A stretch of DNA of 56,459 bases from Chloroflexaceae bacterium (lineage in GTDB: Bacteria; Chloroflexota; Chloroflexia; Chloroflexales; Chloroflexaceae), in assembly GCA_012033195.1 (NCBI GenBank), contig JAAUSQ010000002.1, forward strand, positions 1 to 56,459. Reading direction: 5' to 3'. Shown in pieces: positions 20,969 through 30,090 of the stretch (the first letter of the stretch is position 1; each line of letters begins with the position of its first letter). The notes beneath the pieces were generated by a model. It had not been told where the DNA came from. It worked only from the letters and a program-made list of their open reading frames with translations, and did no database searches. Both the position numbers and the translations under genes were made by a program.

Positions 20969-21539
20969 GCTTGCTGTAACAGGATAGACGGTTCTGCTTT
21001 TTACACAGGTGTGCTTTACATTTTTACTTTAGCGTATGCCCAAGCGAAATGTGGAGTAGTTTGGTACAGGAAGAGGTAAGTTTATTACGGAGATTATTCG
21101 TACTCGTAATGCTTTTTAGGCGCAGTATTATGCAACCACGCTGGAATGGCGCTGCTTATCGCTTCGAGCAAGACCGCATTGTCCTGATCTCTTTTATGCA
21201 CCTGAACTAAAGCAGCCGATTGACACAGGTTATAGCAGGGGGTATTTGCTGGCTTATGATCTTGATTGGTATTACCTTCAGTGATTACCTGACACGCGGC
21301 GAGCCGTGGCTGTCGATCCAGTAGGCACATCCTCTCCAAGCAGATTGCCGGAGGTTCAAACCTCTGGTTACCTTTACGAAGCCCGCTTGCCGTGTGTCTG
21401 CCTATGTACAGAATAGGCAGCAGCATCGTGTATAATTGATGGGCATAAGAATCGTTCCAGAACATGGAGCGATCCTCATTATATTATATGCAAGTGTGTT
21501 GCTGCCGTGAGCAAGAGGTAGTCTGATGAAGGAGCTAGT

Positions 21540-22901
21540 ATGACAACGCTACGCTATGCAGTGCCGAGTGGTGGGTCAGCCATTACCGTTAAAGATGGTG
21601 CACTGATGGTACCCAACCAGCCAATCATTCCGTTTGTGGAAGGCGACGGAACCGGCCCCGATATCTGGCGGGCCGCTGTGCGCGTCATGGATGCGGCGGT
21701 TGCCAAGGCCTACCGTAAACAGCGCAAGATTATGTGGATGGAAGTGCTGGCTGGGGAAAAGGCCTACAAGCTGACCGGGGAGTGGCTGCCCGAAGATACC
21801 GTTGATGCCTTCCGTGCGTATCTGGTGGGCATCAAAGGGCCGCTTACTACGCCGATTGGTGGCGGTATCCGCAGCCTAAACGTTGCGCTGCGCCAGTTGC
21901 TCGACCTGTATGTTTGTCTGCGGCCTGTGCGCTACTATAGCGGTGTGCCGTCACCCGTCAAGCGCCCCGAACTGGTGGATATGGTGATCTTCCGCGAAAA
22001 CACTGAAGATATTTATTCGGGCATCGAATATCAGGGCGGCACGCTCGAAGCATCGCATCTGCTCTACTTCATCTACCGCTCGTTTGAGCGCGACTATGAG
22101 CAGATTCGGTTTGGTACTGCCGAGAAGGTTGCCGAGTTCCGCCGTCTCTCGAACCCCTATGCAACTGGCTCCATTGAGGTTGGGATTGGTATCAAGCCGG
22201 TGAGCCGTGCTGGTACCGAGCGGCTTGTTGCGGCGGCTATCGAATATGCTATCAAGTACAACCGCAAGAGCATCACCTTGGTGCATAAAGGCAATATTAT
22301 GAAGTTCACCGAGGGCGCTTTCCGCGATTGGGGCTACGAACTGGCCGAACGCGACTATGGCGACACGACCTATACCTGGGCGCAGTGGCGGCGCACTGTC
22401 GATGCCAAAGGTGAAGAGGCGGCCAACGCCGAACAAGATGCCGCGCTTGCAGAAGGCAAAATCCTGATCAAGGACTCAATCACCGATATTACCTTCCAGC
22501 AGGTCCTCACGCGCCCGACCGAGTTTGATGTAATTGCCACCCTGAACCTGAACGGCGACTACCTCAGCGATGCGCTGGCGGCACAGGTGGGCGGTATTGG
22601 TATTGCGCCGGGTGGTAACATCAACTATGTTACCGGGCACGCTATTTTTGAGGCGACGCACGGCACTGCGCCCAAGTATGCCAATAAGAATGTGGTCAAT
22701 CCGTCGAGTGTGATCCTGAGCGGCGAAATGATGCTGCGCTATATGAATTGGCACGAAGCCGCCGACCTGATTATTCGGGCGATGGAGCGCACGATTGAGA
22801 ACAAGGTCGTAACGTATGACTTTGCTCGGCAGATGGAAGACGCGACCCAGGTGAGCACATCGAACTTTGCCGATGCGATGATCGAGAATATGGACGAGTA
22901 A
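21540..22901 (+). CDS. icd: Isocitrate dehydrogenase (NADP-dependent type)
   Basis: [81 protein letters not shown]. Confidence 0.95.
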   Translation: MTTLRYAVPSGGSAITVKDGALMVPNQPIIPFVEGDGTGPDIWRAAVRVMDAAVAKAYRKQRKIMWMEVLAGEKAYKLTGEWLPEDTVDAFRAYLVGIKGPLTTPIGGGIRSLNVALRQLLDLYVCLRPVRYYSGVPSPVKRPELVDMVIFRENTEDIYSGIEYQGGTLEASHLLYFIYRSFERDYEQIRFGTAEKVAEFRRLSNPYATGSIEVGIGIKPVSRAGTERLVAAAIEYAIKYNRKSITLVHKGNIMKFTEGAFRDWGYELAERDYGDTTYTWAQWRRTVDAKGEEAANAEQDAALAEGKILIKDSITDITFQQVLTRPTEFDVIATLNLNGDYLSDALAAQVGGIGIAPGGNINYVTGHAIFEATHGTAPKYANKNVVNPSSVILSGEMMLRYMNWHEAADLIIRAMERTIENKVVTYDFARQMEDATQVSTSNFADAMIENMDE

Positions 22902-22925
22902 CGAGCAATCGGGTTGCTCAAGCGG

Positions 22926-22950
22926 CGGGGCAGGTTTGAAACCTGCCCCG
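22926..22950. terminator. Bidirectional terminator-like perfect hairpin between convergent genes
   Basis: CGGGGCAGGTTTGAAACCTGCCCCG, a 12-bp perfect stem between the icd and lipoprotein stops. Confidence 0.65.
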
Positions 22951-22964
22951 TTTGCTATGGCTGC

Positions 22965-24797
22965 TTACTGACCTTCAATCCAGGACTGCACCTGTTCGCT
23001 GATGGCAGGGCGGTCACGGTTGAGCTTGAGAATGCGCTGCTCTACCGCGAAGCTCTTCAGGTCGGCCCCATCGAAACTCCGTAGCGTAAAGTAGGCATCG
23101 GCACGGGTGCCGCTCCGCAAGCCCCGGAAGTGAATACCATACACCCCCAGATAATAATCGTCAGTTACCTGCAAATCGAGCGGCGGATCATAGCCGACAA
23201 GCCCGCGATTATCGGCAATACCTATAGCCGGCACCAGTGTATACACGCCGTGCGGCTCGGTCGTCCAGACCTCCACCTCTTCGCCGGGTTGCATGCCCTG
23301 CACCCGAATCTGGAAGGTAGTACCATAGAAGCCTTCTTCGGGATTGACGGTACTGTTCGACTGCGGCGGGCGCGGTGTGCCCGGCCCAGCAAAATAATCG
23401 AACGTCAGGAAGAATGCCGCCGCCGCATAGTTGCCACTGTCGCGGCCCTGCGCCACCACCGAATGCGCTCCGGTGGCAAAGCCAAGGGTATCAACCAGTA
23501 CCGCAACGTCGCCGTCATCATAGCCGATGTTATCCTGCGAAATATTCCGTACTTCGTTGGAAGGCGTTGTCACCCAGCTATTCACTTCTTCATCATCGCT
23601 GTAACCACTCGCAAAGAGCAGGAAAGGATAGCCCGGCGGTGCCACCACCGGAATAATAAACGAGTCGCCCACCCGTGGCAGGGTATCGTGCAGCATCGCT
23701 CCCAGGCGGCTCCCATCGCCCGCCGGAGGGATGGGCAGATCGCTACTGCCACCCGATGCAGGCGGCGCAGCGCCAGCAGCACGGCTCACAACAAAGTAGC
23801 CAACCGCCTGCGCTCCGCTCGCAACGCCCTGAGCATTAAACGACCAGACACCATCCGGGAAGTCGGCGGATGTAACAACGCCAATCCCCTCGTACCCAAT
23901 CGAGCCGTCTTTGTCGGCCACCGCCTGGAAGCCTGCATCATAGGTGGACTGGTCGGGCGCAGTCAGCCATACACCAACCTGCTCGAACGGCTGGAAGTTC
24001 CAGGCATCAAAGACAAAGGTGGTGCCCGGTGGCCCGACTTCGGGCGCGACACGCGCACTGACACTCGGCGGCGCTGTCTGACCAGAACCACTTGAAACAG
24101 GCGGCGCGGCGGCAGGCGTACCGGGTGGCCCCGCCGCAGGTGCGGTCAGTTCGGGCGGCACAAGTTGCCGCCCCAGGTGGGTGAACAACACCCGCTCGCC
24201 ATCGGGGAACTCCGGCCAGTACTCAAAGCGGGCCCGCTCGAAGTATTGCACCGTACGCCACGTTCCATTCGGAAACTGCTCATCGATCTCTTCGCTGATG
24301 GGGAAGCCAAAAATGCGTTCTTCGCCGTTGGTCTCCCAGATCGTCTTGAAGCCGTACTGGATGATATGCTGTGTTTCGGGAATATAGCGACGGTCGGCAG
24401 TGTTCTCAATCGGCGGCACCTTGGGGAAGACACGCCCACTGGTAATCTCCGAGCCAAGCCGCCCCAGTTCGATATAGGGCTGACCATTAACTTCCGTCAG
24501 TTCAAACCGTGAACGCTCGAACCACTGGACAATCCGTCCGGTGTCCGATGATACATACTCTTCGGTGATGGGGTAACCAAAAATGTCGATACCCCCGCTG
24601 GTCTCCCAGAATACGCGGAAGGCACCGCGTAGATAGTGACCAGTTTCAGGGAAATAGCGTGCGTCGGTCTGGGCCTGGGCCGGTTCGACCTGCTCTGACT
24701 GCGCGGGGAGCAGGCCGCACCAGAGCGCCAGTAACAATGCCAGAGCAGCCCAATAACGTAGGGGCTTCCTGGGAGAGGTGTGATACATCATGAGCAA
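22965..24797 (-). CDS. Secreted/surface protein with duplicated ETGHxxxxxFRVFWExxGGxxIFGYPITEE modules plus Ig-like regions
   Basis: Signal-peptide-like N-terminus (YWAALALLLALWCGLLPAQS). Two related modules: ETGHYLRGAFRVFWETSGGIDIFGYPITEE and ETQHIIQYGFKTIWETNGEERIFGFPISEE. Confidence 0.6.
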   Translation of the reverse strand: MLMMYHTSPRKPLRYWAALALLLALWCGLLPAQSEQVEPAQAQTDARYFPETGHYLRGAFRVFWETSGGIDIFGYPITEEYVSSDTGRIVQWFERSRFELTEVNGQPYIELGRLGSEITSGRVFPKVPPIENTADRRYIPETQHIIQYGFKTIWETNGEERIFGFPISEEIDEQFPNGTWRTVQYFERARFEYWPEFPDGERVLFTHLGRQLVPPELTAPAAGPPGTPAAAPPVSSGSGQTAPPSVSARVAPEVGPPGTTFVFDAWNFQPFEQVGVWLTAPDQSTYDAGFQAVADKDGSIGYEGIGVVTSADFPDGVWSFNAQGVASGAQAVGYFVVSRAAGAAPPASGGSSDLPIPPAGDGSRLGAMLHDTLPRVGDSFIIPVVAPPGYPFLLFASGYSDDEEVNSWVTTPSNEVRNISQDNIGYDDGDVAVLVDTLGFATGAHSVVAQGRDSGNYAAAAFFLTFDYFAGPGTPRPPQSNSTVNPEEGFYGTTFQIRVQGMQPGEEVEVWTTEPHGVYTLVPAIGIADNRGLVGYDPPLDLQVTDDYYLGVYGIHFRGLRSGTRADAYFTLRSFDGADLKSFAVEQRILKLNRDRPAISEQVQSWIEGQ

Positions 24798-24947
24798 CGC
24801 CTCCTGGTGCTTTTACACAGCGGAATAACTCAATAGCGCGATATCAATTGTAGGTCTATTATACACAAGATTGCACAACAGGAAAATGCACATTGAAAAG
24901 TACTTTTATATTTGATGAGTGTACCTTCCTGCGCCCTTGCCGCTGTA

Positions 24948-25433
24948 TCAGGTGATACCGCGATGAGGCTGGTTCAGGCTTTCCTCTATCCTGTGTGTAT
25001 AGGCTTTCACATTGTTTGCAAAACGGATCAGAAAATCAGCAATTGTTGCAAGGTCGTTATCCGAGTAACTTGCAATGAGTTCAGCTTGCGCCTGTTGAAT
25101 CTCCTCAACCAGCGGGCCAACGGTTTTTGTCCATTGCTCGTTGATCTCAACCAGTACACCGCGCCTGTCTGCTGGATTGGGTCTGCGTTTAATGAACTTC
25201 GCCTTTTCCAATCGATCAAGCATTGCCGTCGTCGAACCAGTCGTCAACCCCGTAAAACGAGCGATATCTTTGGGGGTCGAGACCCCTTTGATCGATAGCA
25301 GGCTGAGACACTCCGAATCTGTACTGACGAGTCCCAGCTTTCTACTGATGGCATTGCGAAACAAAATCGAACTGATGTTACTCTCCCGTGCAGCCATTAG
25401 CACCTGTGTTTCCAGGTCGCGCTTTACATTCAT
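24948..25433 (-). CDS. MarR family transcriptional regulator
   Basis: CLSLLSIKGVSTPKDIARFTGLTTGSTTAMLDRLEKAKFIKRRPNPADRRGVLVEINE, a wHTH with MarR wing. Confidence 0.85.
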   Translation of the reverse strand: MNVKRDLETQVLMAARESNISSILFRNAISRKLGLVSTDSECLSLLSIKGVSTPKDIARFTGLTTGSTTAMLDRLEKAKFIKRRPNPADRRGVLVEINEQWTKTVGPLVEEIQQAQAELIASYSDNDLATIADFLIRFANNVKAYTHRIEESLNQPHRGIT

Positions 25434-25444
25434 CGTGAAACCCC

Positions 25445-25480
25445 TTGACATGAACTTGAAAATCAAGTATCTTTATTATA
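25445..25480 (+). promoter_or_regulatory. Putative promoter with embedded MarR operator
   Basis: TTGACA (25445-25450), 17-nt spacer, TATCTT (25468-25473). Inverted repeat ACTTGA-AAA-TCAAGT at 25454-25468. Confidence 0.5.
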
Positions 25481-25513
25481 AAGCAATCAACACTCAAAAG
25501 GAAGGAGCGAGGA

Positions 25514-25849
25514 ATGGCACAGTCTATCAAACTACTTGTTTTTCCAGTACGCGACATAGAAGAGGCAAAAACCTTTTACAACACGTTCTTAGGCGTACAG
25601 CCCTATGTGGATAGCGCCTACTATGTGGGGTATCGCGTCGGTAATGATGTAGAGATTGGGTTGGACCCGAATGCAGAAGTCGGCCCCATTGCGTACACAG
25701 ATGTTGCAGATATTGCAGCCAGCCTCAAAGCTATGACCAGTATGGGCGCGGATATTGTACAGGATATTCACAATGTTGGAAACGGCTTGCTGATAGCCCA
25801 GGTAAAAGACACCTACGGTAATATTGTGGGGTTGCGGCAGCAATCCTAG
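25514..25849 (+). CDS. VOC (glyoxalase/bleomycin-resistance) family protein
   Basis: FPVRDIEEAKTFYNTFLGVQPYVDSAYYVGYRVG...VAQVKDTYGNIVGLRQ. Confidence 0.8.
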   Translation: MAQSIKLLVFPVRDIEEAKTFYNTFLGVQPYVDSAYYVGYRVGNDVEIGLDPNAEVGPIAYTDVADIAASLKAMTSMGADIVQDIHNVGNGLLIAQVKDTYGNIVGLRQQS

Positions 25850-26185
25850 CTACAACTTGCCCGTGCCTATCGCCTGATAGAGCCAATACAGACAAACCAT
25901 ACCGCTACGCAGGAGACGCGGTGTGCCGACGCGAACGGATGCTGCAAGCATCCGCTCCATTGTCTAATGGTGATGTGATGACTCTATCAGGACAATACCA
26001 GCCGGATACACAGCGAGCCTCCCTTTCAGCATATGGGGCGTGCGGTATATGGCCCGCAATCTTTTGCACTGGGAACCACACAAAGAGCGCCTCAAAGCCA
26101 AGCGTTTCTGCGCTGCGCTCAATGTTCCCTCGCGTGGGTGTTGGAATTAGAAGATGCGATTGCCCTGCATATACCGCCTGCTAGC

Positions 26186-26215
26186 TTGACAATTCTTATA
26201 CTGATGTGGTATGCT
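26186..26215 (+). promoter_or_regulatory. Putative sigma70-type promoter of the ilv leader
   Basis: TTGACA (26186-26191), 18-nt spacer, TATGCT (26210-26215). Confidence 0.5.
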
Positions 26216-26259
26216 CTGCAACGTGGTCATATGCTCGTAACAAGCAGAACTTCTTTTTT

Positions 26260-26361
26260 ATGAAATCTTTGTTCGCAACCAATCTGCTCAGCATTATTAT
26301 TCTCCTTGTAGTACTCCTCCTTATTGGATGGAGTGTTATGAGCCTGGGAGCAAAACGGTAG
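26260..26361 (+). CDS. ilvB-operon leader peptide (attenuation peptide), 33 aa
   Basis: Direct translation: MKSLFATNLLSIIILLVVLLLIGWSVMSLGAKR*. It has 11 consecutive Ile/Leu/Val codons and lies immediately upstream of the ilvB attenuator hairpins. Confidence 0.75.
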   Translation: MKSLFATNLLSIIILLVVLLLIGWSVMSLGAKR

Positions 26362-26416
26362 CGAAATACTCAATCACGCAGAACCAGCACCCTCCCAGGC
26401 AACGGGGGGGTTTTTT
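26342..26416 (+). promoter_or_regulatory. Transcription attenuator (alternative antiterminator/terminator hairpins) upstream of ilvB
   Basis: GCCTGGGAG (26342-26350) is a perfect complement of CTCCCAGGC (26392-26400). Competing terminator: ACCCTCCC (26389-26396) / GGGGGGGT (26404-26411) followed by a T-run to 26416. Confidence 0.75.
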
Positions 26417-26534
26417 AATGCCTTCTGTGTGAATGGTACGTCTGTGGCGGGACGCAAACGCTCCAGCGCGTTGTGATAGGCGGCAACTGAACGAACGACG
26501 GCAGTGCACAAACTACAGTATTCAGGAGGATCAG

Positions 26535-28262
26535 ATGGCTGAAAAGATGACCGGCGCACAGATCATGTGTGAAGCCCTCGTGCGCGAAGGGGTTGAGGTA
26601 ATGTTCGGCATGCCCGGTGGCGCAATTATGCCTTTCTATTATGCGATGTACGATTACCGCGACAAATTGCGCCACATTCTCTGCCGCCACGAGCAGGGCG
26701 CAGGCCACGCCGCCGAAGGCTACGCTCGCGTAACTGGCACAGTAGGCGTATGTGTGGCGACCAGTGGCCCCGGTGCGACCAATCTGGTGACCCCTATTGC
26801 AGATGCCTGGATGGACAGCACTCCGATTGTTGCCATTACCGGGCAGGTGTCGAGCGCCGTAATCGGTAAGGATGCCTTCCAGGAAACCGATATCACGGGT
26901 ATTACCATGCCCGTCACCAAACACAGCTACCTCGTGAAGAATATTGAAGAACTGCCCACCGTCTTTAAAGAAGCTTTTTATATTGCCAGCACCGGACGCC
27001 CCGGCCCCGTCCTGATTGATATTACCAAAGATGCCCAGCAAGCCCGCACCGTCCCCAACTGGGATGTCAAGATCACGCTGCCCGGTTACAAGCCCACCTT
27101 GCAGGGCAACCGCAAGCAGATCATGACTGCCGTCAAACTCCTGGCCGAAGCAAAGAAGCCGCTGATTATGGCGGGCAACGGTATCATCATGGCCGATGCC
27201 ACCGAAGAACTGCGTTCCTTTGCCGAGCGCACAGGTATTCCGGTCATCACCACACTGCACGGCATTGGAGCCTTCCCCGAAGACCACCCCCTGAGCATTG
27301 GCATGCCCGGTATGCACGGCTGGGTGCATGTCAACCGTGCTATTCAGGAATGTGACGTCCTGTTTAATATTGGCGCACGCTTTGATGATCGGGTGACCGG
27401 CAAGGTCAGCACCTTCGCCCCGAATGCCCGCATCATCCATGTTGATATTGATCCTTCTGAGATTGGTAAGAACGTCAAGACCGAAGTGCCGATTGTTGGC
27501 GATGCACGTATGGTATTGATGGCAATGCTCGAAGAAATGCCGCAGCGAGATACCACCGAATGGATGCACAAGATCCGCGAGATGCAAAGCCATCATCAGC
27601 ATCGCCAGCAGTATCTTGTGCGCGAAGCGGGCACCGAAGATATCTTGATGCCGCACGATGTGTATGCGGCACTGACCAGAATCATGAACGAGCGCGGCAA
27701 GTACCGGGTTGCCACCGACGTGGGTCAGCATCAGATGTGGGCCGCCCAGTTGATTGACTGGTACCGCCCGCGCACCCATATCACCAGTGGTGGCGCTGGC
27801 ACGATGGGCTTTGCCCTGCCCGCCGCCCTGGGTGCCGCTGTCGCCTGCCCCGACGAGACAATCTGGGTGATTGTTGGCGATGGTGGCTTCCAGATGACCA
27901 ATCAGGAACTGGCAACGATTGTGCAGGAGGGGATTACCAATATCAAGGTAGCGATTGTGAACAACGGCTACCTCGGCATGGTGCGCCAGTGGCAGGAGTT
28001 GTTTGAAGACCGCCGCTACAGCCACACCCTGCTGACCGGCCCCGACTTTGCGCAGCTTGCCCGTGCGTATGGCGTGTGTGGTATTACCGTAGAGCAGCGC
28101 GGCGAAGTGGAAGCCGCTATCGAGGCGGCCTATGCCCACAACGGCCCGGTGGTGATTGACTTCCGGGTTGAGCGCGAAGTGAACGTGTTCCCAATGGTGC
28201 CGCAGGGCAAGAGCATCGGCGATATGCTGACCGAACAGCCCGAACCAACGGCAACGGCCTAG
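26535..28262 (+). CDS. ilvB: Acetolactate synthase large subunit
   Basis: MTGAQIMCEALVREGVEVMFGMPGGAIMPFYYA, ATSGPGATNLVTPIADAWMDSTPIVAITGQV, TPP motif GDGGFQMTNQELATIVQ...NNGYLGMVRQWQ. SD GGAGG upstream. Confidence 0.97.
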   Translation: MAEKMTGAQIMCEALVREGVEVMFGMPGGAIMPFYYAMYDYRDKLRHILCRHEQGAGHAAEGYARVTGTVGVCVATSGPGATNLVTPIADAWMDSTPIVAITGQVSSAVIGKDAFQETDITGITMPVTKHSYLVKNIEELPTVFKEAFYIASTGRPGPVLIDITKDAQQARTVPNWDVKITLPGYKPTLQGNRKQIMTAVKLLAEAKKPLIMAGNGIIMADATEELRSFAERTGIPVITTLHGIGAFPEDHPLSIGMPGMHGWVHVNRAIQECDVLFNIGARFDDRVTGKVSTFAPNARIIHVDIDPSEIGKNVKTEVPIVGDARMVLMAMLEEMPQRDTTEWMHKIREMQSHHQHRQQYLVREAGTEDILMPHDVYAALTRIMNERGKYRVATDVGQHQMWAAQLIDWYRPRTHITSGGAGTMGFALPAALGAAVACPDETIWVIVGDGGFQMTNQELATIVQEGITNIKVAIVNNGYLGMVRQWQELFEDRRYSHTLLTGPDFAQLARAYGVCGITVEQRGEVEAAIEAAYAHNGPVVIDFRVEREVNVFPMVPQGKSIGDMLTEQPEPTATA

Positions 28263-28278
28263 GAGCGTTGTTTCCCGA

Positions 28279-28302
28279 CCGGGTGGACCCGCGCCCACCC
28301 GG
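28279..28302 (+). other. GC-rich hairpin in the ilvB-ilvN intergenic region
   Basis: CCGGGTGG-acccgcgc-CCACCCGG perfect 8-bp stem without a T-tail. Confidence 0.6.
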
Positions 28303-28347
28303 AAGCTATCCTGAATACGGTATAATCGAGCAATAAGGAGTATTCCC

Positions 28348-28887
28348 TTGAGAAAGCATACCCTGGTCGCCCTGATGCAAGATCGCCCCGGTGTTCTGAC
28401 CCGTGCTGTGAGTATGTTTCGGCGGCGTGGTTTTAATATCGAGAGCCTTGCGGTGGGCCACACCGAAACCCCCGGTGTCAGCCGTATGACGCTGGTCGTT
28501 GAGTCGGAGACTGTCGAGCAGGTCGTCAAGCAGTTGTATCGCCTGATCGAAGTATTGAAGGTGAGTGATGTCACCTTCGACCCGACCGTAGAGCGTGAGA
28601 TGGCACTGGTCAAGGTACACGCAACCAGCACCACCCGTTCGGAGATTGTTTCACTCGCGCAGATTTTTGATGCCAAGATTGTTGATGTGGGCACCTCATC
28701 GCTGATTGTCGAGATGACGGGCGCACCGGGCAAAGTTGAAAATTTCCTCGAAGTAATCCGGCCCTTCGGCATTAAGGAGATGATGCGTACCGGACGTATT
28801 GCAATGGTACGCGGCTCACGCACCCATCAGGCATCGGATTATATCGATGTGGAAGAAAATGGTCATATTGCAGCAGCATTGAATTAA
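28348..28887 (+). CDS. ilvN: Acetolactate synthase small (regulatory) subunit
   Basis: TTG start. ACT domain HTLVALMQDRPGVLTRAVSMFRRRGFNIESLAVGHTETPGVSRMTLVVE. Confidence 0.95.
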   Translation: MRKHTLVALMQDRPGVLTRAVSMFRRRGFNIESLAVGHTETPGVSRMTLVVESETVEQVVKQLYRLIEVLKVSDVTFDPTVEREMALVKVHATSTTRSEIVSLAQIFDAKIVDVGTSSLIVEMTGAPGKVENFLEVIRPFGIKEMMRTGRIAMVRGSRTHQASDYIDVEENGHIAAALN

Positions 28888-28908
28888 CGAAGAGCACGGA
28901 AAGGTATT

Positions 28909-29934
28909 ATGGCTCCAGAAATCTACTACGAAGCCCAGGCCGATCTTGGGCGGCTGAAGCACAAGCCCATCGCCATTATCGGCTTTGGCAGCCAGGGCCA
29001 CGCCCACGCACTGAATCTGCGCGACAGTGGCCTGGATGTACGGGTTGGTCTGTATGAGGGCAGCAAGAGTTGGGGCAGGGTGGAAGCCGCCGACCTGCGC
29101 GTTCGCACGGTGAGCGATGCGGCAAAAGAAGCCCAGATTATTATGATACTGACGCCCGACATCGGACAGGCCGATATCTACAATGCGCAGATTGCACCCT
29201 ATATGGAACCGGGCAAAACGCTGATGTTTGCCCATGGCTTCAATATTCGGTATGGGCAGATTGTGCCCGACAAGCGCATCAACGTCAGCATGATCGCCCC
29301 GAAAGGCCCCGGTCATCGGCTGCGCGAAGTGTATGTGCAGGGGGGCGGCATTCCGGCCCTCATCGCCGTCGAGAACGACGCGAACGGTGAGGCATTCGGG
29401 GATGCACTGGCCTATGCCAAAGGATTGGGCTGCACTCGCGCTGGCGTGCTACGAACCACCTTCGCCGAGGAGACCGAAACCGACCTGTTTGGCGAGCAGG
29501 CCGTGCTGTGTGGCGGTATCAGCGACCTGATCAAGGCGGGCTATGAAACGCTGCTCGAAGCGGGCTATCAGCCAGAGGTAGCCTACTTTGAATGTCTGCA
29601 CGAAGTCAAGCTGATTGTTGACCTGCTGTATCAGGGTGGCCTGAACTTTATGAACTACTCGGTGAGCGATACGGCAGAGTACGGCGGCTATACGGCTGGC
29701 CCGAAAGTCATCAACGAGCACTCACGCGCCGCGATGAAGCAACTGCTGGCCGATATCCAGAGCGGCGCGTTTGCCGAAGAATGGATCGACGAAAACCATC
29801 AGGGTCGCCCCAACTTTAACCGGATGCGTAAGGCGGGCACCGACCATGCGGTAGAGCAGGTAGGCCGCGAATTGCGGCGGCTGATGCCGTTTGTCAATCC
29901 GAAGGAAGTCATCCCCGGCAGCGGTGGCGCATAG
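28909..29934 (+). CDS. ilvC: Ketol-acid reductoisomerase
   Basis: [75 protein letters not shown]. Confidence 0.97.
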   Translation: MAPEIYYEAQADLGRLKHKPIAIIGFGSQGHAHALNLRDSGLDVRVGLYEGSKSWGRVEAADLRVRTVSDAAKEAQIIMILTPDIGQADIYNAQIAPYMEPGKTLMFAHGFNIRYGQIVPDKRINVSMIAPKGPGHRLREVYVQGGGIPALIAVENDANGEAFGDALAYAKGLGCTRAGVLRTTFAEETETDLFGEQAVLCGGISDLIKAGYETLLEAGYQPEVAYFECLHEVKLIVDLLYQGGLNFMNYSVSDTAEYGGYTAGPKVINEHSRAAMKQLLADIQSGAFAEEWIDENHQGRPNFNRMRKAGTDHAVEQVGRELRRLMPFVNPKEVIPGSGGA

Positions 29935-29942
29935 GCTCCCAT

Positions 29943-29981
29943 ACGGGCTACAGGACACCCCTTGTAGCCCGTCGCTCTTTT
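29943..29981 (+). terminator. Intrinsic terminator after ilvC
   Basis: ACGGGCTACA (29943-29952) / TGTAGCCCGT (29963-29972), 10-bp perfect stem followed by CGCTCTTTT. Confidence 0.6.
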
Positions 29982-30090
29982 CGGGGTTGATGGGAGGATG
30001 GAACGATGCGAGGGCCGCCCGCCGTAACGATTGCCCTGGATCCTGGTTGCATACCTGCCGCTAGAATACCCAACAAGGAGATACACCTGT

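Noticed and set aside
21300-21380. Possible tRNA because of GGTTCAAA near a hairpin
   Set aside because: The T-arm geometry (5-bp stem, 7-nt loop) and acceptor, D and anticodon arms cannot be built. It is a simple inverted repeat.
21094-21465. 123-aa minus-strand ORF between the GT9 gene and icd
   Set aside because: No recognisable domain, overlaps hairpin and promoter-like sequence; coding status not supportable.
25921-26263. Small plus-strand ORFs between the VOC gene and the ilv leader
   Set aside because: No conserved motifs, Cys/Arg-rich composition typical of spurious ORFs; the region reads better as promoter/leader DNA.
26415-28823. 802-aa minus-strand ORF
   Set aside because: Exactly antisense to ilvB/ilvN, which carry unmistakable TPP-enzyme and ACT motifs. 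Low-complexity shadow ORF in GC-rich coding DNA.
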